Virus record (IMG/VR): IMGVR_UViG_3300021963_000001
Span: 1 to 64,000 of that record
Length of the DNA: 64,000 nucleotides
DNA from: a virus
Reading direction: 5' to 3' (one strand)
Part shown: one piece after another, positions 1-6,856 of the stretch
How the letters are laid out: each line of letters begins with the position of its first letter
How positions within the stretch are numbered: position 1 is the first letter of the stretch
The notes under the pieces: model-generated
What the model saw: only the letters and a program-made list of their open reading frames with translations
The model's database searches: none
Told to the model about the DNA's origin: nothing
Translations under genes and position numbers: made by a program

Positions 1-7
1 CTTGCAA

Positions 8-30
8 CCATCGATCGGTGCCATCGATCG
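8..30. repeat. Tandem direct repeat CCATCGATCG x2 near the window start
   Basis: CCATCGATCG occurs at 8-17 and again at 21-30, separated by three bases, and each copy contains the palindrome CGATCG. The surrounding 1-172 stretch is relatively AT-rich, has no convincing gene, and lies a few hundred bases before the packaging genes. A role as a protein-binding or packaging site is possible, but nothing else in the sequence supports it. Confidence 0.4.
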
Positions 31-130
31 ACAGATTCAATATCGCATATTGGCTTGGAAAAATCAAGACAAAATTTCAAATATTAGTGGAGGGTTTTTA
101 TCTTGATATACAGAGTAGGTCCCTGGATAG

Positions 131-170
131 CCTGGACCAGGGGGTGCATACTCAACAAGCCCAAGCACCC
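131..170. other. Non-coding stretch with a short palindrome and hairpin
   Basis: CCTGGACCAGG at 131-141 is an 11-base odd palindrome. Just after it GGGTGC (142-147) and GCACCC (165-170) can form a six-pair stem with a 17-base loop. It lies directly downstream of the minus-strand gene ending at 173, so it could be a weak terminator or a protein site. No T-run follows on the minus strand, so a classical terminator is not supported. Confidence 0.25.
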
Positions 171-172
171 AC

Positions 173-466
173 TCATGTCTCACCCCCACTATCCTTGTCG
201 CCCTTTTCCTTAACCTGCTTCGCCCGATCCCAAGCCGCAAGTATCTCAGGTGACACTAGCGATTCACTCTCCTGTGGCTCGTCAGAGCCTCCGGCGTTCA
301 GCCGGTACTTGATCAGGCCCAACCTCGCCCTGGCGTGTTCCACCATGCGCACATTCACCCTGATCCCGCAACTGCGGGTGAAAAACGCGGCGATTTCGCG
401 GTCTTCCATTCTCTGAAAGTTGTCTCGCAGAAACTGATACATCCGCTCGGTCCATCTGATCTGCAC
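173..466 (-). CDS. Small helix-turn-helix DNA-binding protein
   Basis: A 97-residue protein whose first 55 residues resemble the phage HTH family with the pattern W-x(n)-FLRDNFQRMEDREIAAFF-x(n)-ARLGL. That arrangement (tryptophan, helix, 'eIA', then 'R..LGL.K') is typical of Myb/HTH-like small DNA-binding proteins. The C-terminal part is polar and acidic and probably unstructured. I chose the GTG at 466 because AAGGGGG lies about eight bases upstream; a longer GTG start at 490 has no ribosome-binding site. It is transcribed away from the sigma-like factor, with a divergent gap of about 90 bases holding an inverted repeat, so autoregulation or control of the late operon is a reasonable guess. 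It could equally be a stray terminase-associated HTH protein. Confidence 0.6.
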   Translation of the reverse strand: MQIRWTERMYQFLRDNFQRMEDREIAAFFTRSCGIRVNVRMVEHARARLGLIKYRLNAGGSDEPQESESLVSPEILAAWDRAKQVKEKGDKDSGGET

Positions 467-521
467 GCTTTGCGCCCCCTTGAAAAACACGGTTTGTGTA
501 TGTCCCTGGGTTACTACTTCG

Positions 522-535
522 TAGACAGCAGTCTA
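522..535. promoter_or_regulatory. Inverted repeat in divergent gap (candidate operator)
   Basis: TAGAC-AGCA-GTCTA is a perfect five-base dyad with a four-base centre, located between the minus-strand HTH gene (start 466) and the plus-strand gene starting at 556. The position suits an operator for a small HTH repressor, but arms this short can arise by chance. Confidence 0.3.
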
Positions 536-555
536 TATCTCTTACCGGAGTTAGC

Positions 556-738
556 ATGACGGACAATCTGCCTGATCCACAGGCTATCGAAACAGAAATC
601 CTAGCCAAAGCACACGGGTGTCTCGCCGAACCTACCCAGGTGGAGCTTGAGTTGCCTGACCCGCCTTCCACCGTCGCCGCCCAGGTTATCGCCGACAGCA
701 CGACCGCAACCGAGGAGTCCGCTGGTGGCCCTGCCTGA
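556..738 (+). CDS. Small acidic protein of unknown function
   Basis: A 60-residue protein, rich in Pro, Ala, Glu and Thr, with no recognised fold. The ATG at 556 follows CCGGAG about six bases upstream. Its stop (736-738) lies inside the start of the sigma-like gene (GTG at 725), a 14-base overlap that implies coupled translation. Composition suggests a mostly disordered polypeptide. It is the first gene of the head operon; a regulatory or leader role is possible, but nothing in the sequence identifies one. Confidence 0.5.
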   Translation: MTDNLPDPQAIETEILAKAHGCLAEPTQVELELPDPPSTVAAQVIADSTTATEESAGGPA

Positions 739-1285
739 CGGTATTAACGAAGCGGAATTTATTGAAGCGGTCAACAAAGCCTGTGATGTTCTCGCAAAGT
801 CCTTTGCGTTCGGATATTTCGACAGCGATGACATCCGCCAGGAAGCTTTCATCTTCGCCATGGAAGCCGTTGTCCGGTACGACCGCTCACGGCCTTTGGC
901 CAATTTTTTATATACGCACATCAAGAACCGCCTCATCAACTTCAAGCGGGACAGGTTTCACCGCAACGACCCACCCTGCAAGATTTGCGCCGACGGTGGG
1001 AAGCATGAGGACGGCAATCATTGCCAGAAGTTCATCGCCTGGAAGAAACGCAATTCGGCCAAGCAGAGCCTGATGCGGCCCGTGGACCTGGGCGACCGGG
1101 ACGATGTTGATTCGGTCTGTGAAGACCTCACGGAAAACCTGAACAAGGATGAGATCGTAGCCAAGATCGACATACGCTTGCCTGCGGAGCTTAGGAACGC
1201 CTACCTCCGCATGAAGTGCGGAGAATCCGTGCCCAAGAGCAAACGCGAACAGGTGTTGAAAATCATCCGGGAGATTCTGTCGTGA
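725..1285 (+). CDS. gp55-like late RNA polymerase sigma factor
   Basis: A 186-residue protein. Residues 25-80 match sigma-70 region 2: FGYFDSDDIRQEAF, then a helix with AMEAVVRYD and the aromatic/basic stretch ANFLYTHIKNRLINFKRDRF used for -10 recognition. Regions 3 and 4 are absent, as in T4 gp55-type late factors. Next comes a metal-binding-like cluster (C85, C88, H94, C100) and the segment WKKRNSAKQSLMRPVDL, an arrangement I know from phage sigma-like proteins. The C-terminal helices (141-186) may contact RNA polymerase or a clamp. The GTG at 725 is preferred because the upstream in-frame residues look like read-through of the overlapping gene. It ends in a GTGA overlap with the next gene. 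It is the natural candidate to read the CGGTGTA elements found before the structural genes. Confidence 0.8.
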   Translation: MALPDGINEAEFIEAVNKACDVLAKSFAFGYFDSDDIRQEAFIFAMEAVVRYDRSRPLANFLYTHIKNRLINFKRDRFHRNDPPCKICADGGKHEDGNHCQKFIAWKKRNSAKQSLMRPVDLGDRDDVDSVCEDLTENLNKDEIVAKIDIRLPAELRNAYLRMKCGESVPKSKREQVLKIIREILS

Positions 1286-2121
1286 TCAAGAAAGGCCAGC
1301 TTTCCAACGCCGAGAAAGGATTCATCCGGGCCAACGCCAATAGGATGAAGCCCGCCCAGATTGCAGAGCGCCTAAGCCGTTCAGAAAAACAAGTCCTTGG
1401 TTATCTGACTGAACACAGCCTTCTTCCCGTTGTCGCTGGCTCTTCCGAGCCAGAACAGGAGACAGAATCTGCCCTCGTGGAAGCCCGCCACAAGCTGCGC
1501 CAGACCATGGCTTGGAAGCAACTCAAGGACGAACTTGATGATGATGAGTTGCTCTACTTTGAGGAAAAGTATGCCCAGTACATGACGCAGTTCCGCGAGG
1601 ATGTCCTCGTGACTGAGGAGACACAAATCTTCCTGGTCATCAAGCTGGAAATCATGATGCACCGCAACAGCAAGGCTAAGCGGAATGCGGCTCAAGACAT
1701 CGCAAGGCTGTCCAGACTTCGGGACAACTTCCTTCGCAAGTACTCGGACCCTTCTGAGATGTCTGAGTCCGACAGGGACTATGTCATGGGCATCGAGACC
1801 CAAATCCAAGCCTGCAAGTCCGCCGAGGCGGCCCGCTCCACCGAGTTCATCAAACTTGAAGAAAAACATCAGGCCCTACTGAAAGACCTGAAGGCCACAC
1901 GCGACCAGCGTGTATCGCGCATAGAGTCTTCCAAAGAGACATTCCTCGGCGTCATCAAGCGTTTGCAGCAGGAAGACGAGAGGGAGTTTGCCGGGCGCCA
2001 CATGGAGTTGTTGCGCAACGCAGCAGAGAAAGAGACGAACCGTCTCGGCTCAGCGCACAAATTCGAGGACGGGGCTGAAGACCTGCCTGTTCTGAACGCG
2101 GAGACCATCACTCGTGAGTGA
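1282..2121 (+). CDS. Candidate terminase small subunit (HTH plus coiled coil)
   Basis: A 279-residue protein. Residues 8-45 form an HTH-like segment (FIRANANRMKPAQIAERLSR) suited to DNA binding. From about 80 to 270 the protein is almost wholly charged and helical, with heptad-like patterns consistent with coiled coil and oligomerisation. Small terminases commonly combine an N-terminal HTH that recognises the packaging site with a helical oligomerisation core, and the gene sits two genes before the large terminase. The start is a GTG in a four-base GTGA overlap with the sigma gene. The assignment rests on architecture and position, not on recognised sequence identity; a scaffold or regulatory role is the alternative. 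Confidence 0.6.
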   Translation: MIKKGQLSNAEKGFIRANANRMKPAQIAERLSRSEKQVLGYLTEHSLLPVVAGSSEPEQETESALVEARHKLRQTMAWKQLKDELDDDELLYFEEKYAQYMTQFREDVLVTEETQIFLVIKLEIMMHRNSKAKRNAAQDIARLSRLRDNFLRKYSDPSEMSESDRDYVMGIETQIQACKSAEAARSTEFIKLEEKHQALLKDLKATRDQRVSRIESSKETFLGVIKRLQQEDEREFAGRHMELLRNAAEKETNRLGSAHKFEDGAEDLPVLNAETITRE

Positions 2122-2611
2122 CGAACGATTCACCGTCATCAAGGACACGCGAGAACAGGACGGCTGGTCTTTCGGGGCGGGCAAGTCCTGCGCTGGCATG
2201 GACATTGGCACATTGAAGACCGGCGACTACACCCTCCGGGGCTATGAGAGTATTCTCACGATTGAACGCAAGGGTTCCGTGGCCGAATTCGCAGCCAACA
2301 TCACGCAGGATAGGTTTGTCCGCGAACTCGAGCGCATGCGAGAGTATGAGTTCCCCTTCATGGTGCTGGAGTTCACCATGGATGACATCATGCGCTTCCC
2401 CTACGGGGCCGGCCTGCCCAAATCCAAAATCCCCTTCGTCCGCGTGCGCGGCCCCTTCATCCTGCGCCGCCTCATGGAATTCCAGATCAACTACCCCGTG
2501 AAGATCATCCTCGCCGGACGCCACGGGATGGATGTCGCCCACCATATCTTCCGGAGAGTCATCGATGCCAAGTCACACCAAGGACCAGGACCGGATCAAG
2601 CGGCTGATTGA
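2114..2611 (+). CDS. ERCC4/XPF-type nuclease
   Basis: A 165-residue single-domain protein with the ERCC4 (XPF/Mus81-like) nuclease signature: an aspartate in VIKDTREQDGW, then GDYTLRGYES, then the catalytic core ILTIERKGSVAEF (ERK motif), followed by QDRFVRELERM. These restriction-like nucleases cut branched or forked DNA. Located between the candidate small and large terminases, it may resolve branched replication intermediates so that DNA can be packaged, a role played by endonuclease VII in T4. Start is GTG at 2114, overlapping the upstream stop. Its C-terminus overlaps the terminase start by 47 bases. The nuclease call is confident; the link with packaging is inferred from position. Confidence 0.85.
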   Translation: MSDERFTVIKDTREQDGWSFGAGKSCAGMDIGTLKTGDYTLRGYESILTIERKGSVAEFAANITQDRFVRELERMREYEFPFMVLEFTMDDIMRFPYGAGLPKSKIPFVRVRGPFILRRLMEFQINYPVKIILAGRHGMDVAHHIFRRVIDAKSHQGPGPDQAAD

Positions 2612-4721
2612 GCATGCCTGGCTCCTCTCGGAGCAAGACCTGGCCCATGTCACCCCTACTACCCCGGTCGATCAGTTGGAGAGCCTCCTCGCCCTTCCCG
2701 TTGACGCTGTCCACCCTTTGCGAAGCATAGGACATAGGGAAATCCAGCCCGAAGACCTCATCCGGGTGATGAGGAATCCAGACTATTTCCCGTTCACCTG
2801 CAAGCTGCTGATGGGCATCGACATCATGCCGTTCCAGCATGTGATCCTGCGGGAACTCTGGCGGCGACCGTTCCCGATGTTGATCGGTTCGCGTGGTTTG
2901 GGAAAAAGCTTCATTCTGGCGCTTTACTCCATGCTACGCCTGGCCTTCACGCAAGGTTCAAAGGTCGCAGTCATCGGCGCATCGTTCCGGCAGTCGAAGG
3001 TCATCTTCGAGTACATGGAGAAGGTCTGGGCCGATGGGGCCGTCTTGCGTGATCTGTGCGGGACAGGCAAGGGGCGGGCCGGTCGTGAGCAGGGGCCGAG
3101 GCGCGACATTGACCGCTGCGAGATGATCATCGGCGATTCGGTTGGTATCGCAATCCCGCTGGGCAACGGCGAGAAAATTCGCGGTCAGCGTGCGAATTAC
3201 ATTGTGGTGGACGAATTTGCGTCGGTGCCCGAGGACATTTACCAGAATGTGGTCCGTGGTTTTGCTTCGGTGAGTGCCGATCCGGCCTCCGGGGTACGGC
3301 ACCAGGCTAGGGTCCAGTTGTTGAAAAAATTGGGACAATGGACCGAAGAGGATAGCCAGGCCGAAGCCCGGATCATGCGGTCAAACCAGAACATCATCTC
3401 CGGCACCGCCTATTACTCGTTCAACCACTTCTACAAGACCTGGAAGACCTACAAGGCGTTCATCGAGAGCAAGGGCGACCGCAAGAAGCTGGAAGAAATC
3501 TTCGATGGCCCGGTGCCCGAGGGCTTCGACTGGCGGGACTTCTCGATCATCCGCATCCCGGTGGACATGTTGCCGAAAGGCTTCATGGATGAAAAGCAGA
3601 TTTCCTCTGCCCGCGCCACCCTCTCCAAAAGCAACTACATGATTGAGTTCGGGGCTTCTTTTGCCACGGACTCCGAAGGGTTCTTCCGGCGCAGCCTGAT
3701 CGAGTCGTGCGTGGTCGGCAGGCCAGCCAGCCCCATTGAGATCGATGGCGAGACCGTGGAATTCTCGGCCTCCCTCATGGGCGATGATGTCCCCCATGTG
3801 ATTGCTGTTGACCCGGCGTCCGAAAGGGACCGCTTCTCCGTCGTCGTACTGGCTCTCTATCCCACCCACCGAAGGCTTGTTCATTGCTGGACGACAACGA
3901 GGAAGAGCCACAAGGAGCGACTCAAGAAGGGCGTGGTCAAAGAACAGAACTTTTACGCCTTCTGCGCCCGCAAGCTGCGGGAACTCATGCTGGCCTTCCC
4001 GAATGTCGAAGTCCTCGGCTGCGACTCCCAGGGCGGCGGCGTGGCGGTGGAAGAGTCTCTGCACGACTTGCAGAAGCTACACGAAGGTGAAACTCCTATA
4101 TGGAGAGAAATCGATCCTGATCCAAAGAAATCTAAAGATAGCGATGGCAAGCCAGGATTACATATTTTGCGCATGGTTAACTTTGCTGATGGCAAATGGC
4201 TAGCAGAAGCTAACCATGGTTTACGCAAGGATTTGGAAGACAAGATTCTCCTCCTCCCCGCTTTTGATTCGGCCCAATTGGGTCTCGCCTACGAGGAGGA
4301 CATTGCCGCCGGTCGCATTGTACTGGAAGACGGGGACGAGATCAGCCTGTACGACACCCTTGAAGACACGGTCATGGATATTGAAGACCTCAAGGATGAA
4401 TTGGCTAGCATCGTCCACTCCGAGACGGCCGGCGGGCGGGAGCGTTGGGATGTCCCCTCCAGCAAACTGCCCGGCTCCAAAGCGGGCAAGCAGCGCAAGG
4501 ACCGCTACTCGGCCCTGCTGATGGCCAATTCCATTGCCCGTGGCATCCAGCGCACCGATGCTCCCCCGGAATACCACCCGGTGGGCGGCTTCGCAGACGC
4601 CGTCAAGGACGCTGAGGGCGATCTCTACATCGGCCCCTCCTGGTTCGTGGAGGCCACCCGTGGCGACTACGGAGCGGCGGTGGGTCGGGACGGTGTAGAA
4701 CTAGCAGACCCAACTGCATAG
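2565..4721 (+). CDS. terL: Terminase large subunit (packaging ATPase and nuclease)
   Basis: A 718-residue DNA-packaging motor. The ATPase half has Walker A GSRGLGKS (108-115) and Walker B YIVVDEF (catalytic D216/E217). The nuclease half has AVDPAS (D416), GCDSQGGG (D487) and KDRYSALL (D646), the spacing expected for an RNase-H-like headful or cos nuclease. The ATG at 2565 follows GGAG at 2553-2556; an in-frame upstream start lacks a site and lies inside the ERCC4 gene. Its last codons contain a CGGTGTA element (4691-4697) that may drive the portal gene. A stretch at about 4090-4225, in the nuclease domain, is distinctly AT-rich compared with the rest of the gene. Catalytic residues are intact. 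Confidence 0.95.
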   Translation: MPSHTKDQDRIKRLIEHAWLLSEQDLAHVTPTTPVDQLESLLALPVDAVHPLRSIGHREIQPEDLIRVMRNPDYFPFTCKLLMGIDIMPFQHVILRELWRRPFPMLIGSRGLGKSFILALYSMLRLAFTQGSKVAVIGASFRQSKVIFEYMEKVWADGAVLRDLCGTGKGRAGREQGPRRDIDRCEMIIGDSVGIAIPLGNGEKIRGQRANYIVVDEFASVPEDIYQNVVRGFASVSADPASGVRHQARVQLLKKLGQWTEEDSQAEARIMRSNQNIISGTAYYSFNHFYKTWKTYKAFIESKGDRKKLEEIFDGPVPEGFDWRDFSIIRIPVDMLPKGFMDEKQISSARATLSKSNYMIEFGASFATDSEGFFRRSLIESCVVGRPASPIEIDGETVEFSASLMGDDVPHVIAVDPASERDRFSVVVLALYPTHRRLVHCWTTTRKSHKERLKKGVVKEQNFYAFCARKLRELMLAFPNVEVLGCDSQGGGVAVEESLHDLQKLHEGETPIWREIDPDPKKSKDSDGKPGLHILRMVNFADGKWLAEANHGLRKDLEDKILLLPAFDSAQLGLAYEEDIAAGRIVLEDGDEISLYDTLEDTVMDIEDLKDELASIVHSETAGGRERWDVPSSKLPGSKAGKQRKDRYSALLMANSIARGIQRTDAPPEYHPVGGFADAVKDAEGDLYIGPSWFVEATRGDYGAAVGRDGVELADPTA
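4691..4697 (+). promoter_or_regulatory. CGGTGTA element (candidate late promoter) before portal
   Basis: ACGGTGTA inside the last codons of the large-terminase gene, 38 bases before the portal ATG. It is one of seven copies placed before structural genes. Promoter function is inferred. Confidence 0.45.
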
Positions 4722-4735
4722 GGAATGCAATCCAA

Positions 4736-6802
4736 ATGAGCGAGAAGAAGCCACTCTTTGTCACCGCGGACCAAGCCGACCAGGCTTATCGGGACGGGGA
4801 GGTGATCCAGCACAGGACCACAGCTGGCAACACTTTCCGCAACATCAGCCAGCCCAATGTGTCGGTGCGGGAAGGCTTTGACCGCCGCGACTACGACTTC
4901 TTCCGGCCCGGCGAACAGATTCCAACCAAGGATGTGGACATCATCGGGGCCTGCATGCAGGCCTACGACCGCATCGGCATCGTCCGCAACATCATCGACA
5001 TGATGAGCGAGTTTGCCTGCCAGGGGATTGACCTAGTCCACCCAAACCCCCGCATCGAGAAGTTCTTCAAGGAATGGTTCAACAAGGTCAACGGCAAGGA
5101 GCGCACCGAGCGCATCCTGAACATGCTGTTCCGTGCGGGCAATGTGGTCATCAAGCGTTCGACGGCCCGTCTGGCCGATGAGGACGCCGCCGCCCTCCAG
5201 CGTGGCAAGGCAGCCGATGTCAAGCCGGACATTGCAAAAGCGCCCGACCCCATGGAAATCCCGTGGGAGTACACGATCTTCAACCCTCTTTCCGTTGACG
5301 TATTCGGTCAGGAGTTGGCTCCTTTCCTCGGCACCAAGTATTTCCGGTACGGTGTCCGGGTCTCCGAGGTTGTCAGCAAGAAGATCAAGAAACCCGAGGT
5401 CACCATCGAGAAGCAGATGATGACCAAGCTGCCTCGGGAGGTGTTGAACCTAGCCCGTCAAGGTGGCAAGCTCATCCCGTTGCCGCCCGAGAAGACGGTG
5501 GCCATCTACTACAAGCGGGACGACTGGCAGGTCTGGGCGCGACCCATGACCTACGCCATCCTTGAAGACCTGATCATGCTCCGCAAGATGAAGCTGGCCG
5601 ATCTGGCTGCGCTGGACGGTGCAGTTTCCTATATCCGTCTGTGGAAGCTGGGTTCTCTCGACCACCGCATTCTGCCGACCGAAGCGGCGATTGCCCGCTT
5701 GGCCGACATGCTGATGAACAATGTTGGCGGTGGCTCCATCGACCTGATCTGGGGGCCGGAGCTTCAGCTTCAGGAAACCTCGACCGACATCTCCAAGTTC
5801 CTGGGCGAAGAGAAGTACCGTCCGATCCTCAACAACATCTTTGCCGGACTGGGAATACCGCCCGGATTGACGGGCCTGCCCGCCCCTGGCGGCTTCGGCA
5901 ACAACTTCATCAGCCTCCAAACGCTGGTCGAACGACTCCAGTACGGGCGTGACCTGCTGATCCGATTCTGGGCCAACGAGGTTCGCATCGTACAGCAAGC
6001 CATGGGCTTCCGCTTGCCAGCACAGGTGGTCTTCGACCAGCAAACTCTCACGGACGAGGCCGCCCAGCAGCGACTGCTGATCGACCTCGCCGACCGCGGT
6101 CTCATCTCCGACGAGGCCCTCCAGGAACGGTTCGGCCTCATCCCCGAGATCGAGCGTGTCCGCACCCGCCGCGAGGCCCGCATGCGAGACAATGGCAATC
6201 TCCCCGCCAAGGTTGGCCCGTTCAACGCCGACACGAAGGAAGCGGTCAAGAAAATCTTCGCCCAGAACGGATACATGACCCCAGAGGACTTCGGCATCGA
6301 GGCATCCGGCCAGCCCAAAAATGCGGGCGGTCAGCCGGTGTCCGAAGAACTCAAGGGTCAGCCTGGACAGGGTCGCCCGCCCGGCTCGACGGATACCCAG
6401 CCACGACAACGGCGGGAAGTCAAGCCGGAGAAACCCGCCCAGGCCGAATATGCAGCCGCCTTTGTGTGGGCCGACTCTGCCCACCGCCAAGTCTGCGAGT
6501 TGACCCAGCCAGCTTACCTGAAGAGCATCGGCAAGAAGAACCTGCGCGAGGCCTCCTCGGAAGAGATCGCCGCTCTGGAAGAGTTCCGCTTTGCCGCCCT
6601 GTGCCAGTTCTCTGTCGGCGATGAGATCACCAAAGAGAAACTCAAGGAAGTGCTGTCGAAGCCGATCACCGTGCCCGCACCGGTCCAGGCACTCCACAAG
6701 GAAACTCTCTCCAAGTTCGTTCAGCAAAAAGGCTCCATGCCAACCGCAGAAGAACGCCGACGGATAGAAGCCTCTGTTTATGCGGTTTATTCCTGCCTGT
6801 AA
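4736..6802 (+). CDS. Portal protein
   Basis: A 688-residue protein following the large terminase, as portals do. Residues 60-130 (RNIIDMMSEFACQGI, FRAGNVVIKRST) and 330-410 (PPGLTGLPAPGGFGNNFISL then ERLQYGRDLLIRFW) match the portal pattern of a clip/stem region followed by a long helix. It forms the dodecameric ring at one capsid vertex through which DNA passes. The C-terminal 150 residues beyond about 520 begin with a Gly/Pro/Gln linker and a helical tail, longer than in compact portals, possibly a crown or barrel. The ATG is at 4736 with GGGAATG upstream. Start and family are well supported; exact subfamily is not resolved. Confidence 0.85.
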   Translation: MSEKKPLFVTADQADQAYRDGEVIQHRTTAGNTFRNISQPNVSVREGFDRRDYDFFRPGEQIPTKDVDIIGACMQAYDRIGIVRNIIDMMSEFACQGIDLVHPNPRIEKFFKEWFNKVNGKERTERILNMLFRAGNVVIKRSTARLADEDAAALQRGKAADVKPDIAKAPDPMEIPWEYTIFNPLSVDVFGQELAPFLGTKYFRYGVRVSEVVSKKIKKPEVTIEKQMMTKLPREVLNLARQGGKLIPLPPEKTVAIYYKRDDWQVWARPMTYAILEDLIMLRKMKLADLAALDGAVSYIRLWKLGSLDHRILPTEAAIARLADMLMNNVGGGSIDLIWGPELQLQETSTDISKFLGEEKYRPILNNIFAGLGIPPGLTGLPAPGGFGNNFISLQTLVERLQYGRDLLIRFWANEVRIVQQAMGFRLPAQVVFDQQTLTDEAAQQRLLIDLADRGLISDEALQERFGLIPEIERVRTRREARMRDNGNLPAKVGPFNADTKEAVKKIFAQNGYMTPEDFGIEASGQPKNAGGQPVSEELKGQPGQGRPPGSTDTQPRQRREVKPEKPAQAEYAAAFVWADSAHRQVCELTQPAYLKSIGKKNLREASSEEIAALEEFRFAALCQFSVGDEITKEKLKEVLSKPITVPAPVQALHKETLSKFVQQKGSMPTAEERRRIEASVYAVYSCL

Positions 6803-6824
6803 TTGACCAATCCCCCACCCTCCC

Positions 6825-6831
6825 CGGTGTA
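6825..6831 (+). promoter_or_regulatory. CGGTGTA element (candidate late promoter) before protease/scaffold
   Basis: CCCCGGTGTAAAAA in the 54-base gap between portal and protease genes, 25 bases before the next ATG. A TTGACC lies about 16 bases upstream, but the other copies have no such partner. Promoter function is inferred. Confidence 0.55.
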
Positions 6832-6856
6832 AAAACCGAGGGAGGCTTAGCAAACC

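Noticed and set aside
5450-6853. 467-residue minus-strand open frame opposite the portal gene
   Set aside because: It is a shadow of the portal gene, with no ribosome-binding site and composition (Leu/Gly/Val-rich) typical of antisense frames in GC-rich DNA.
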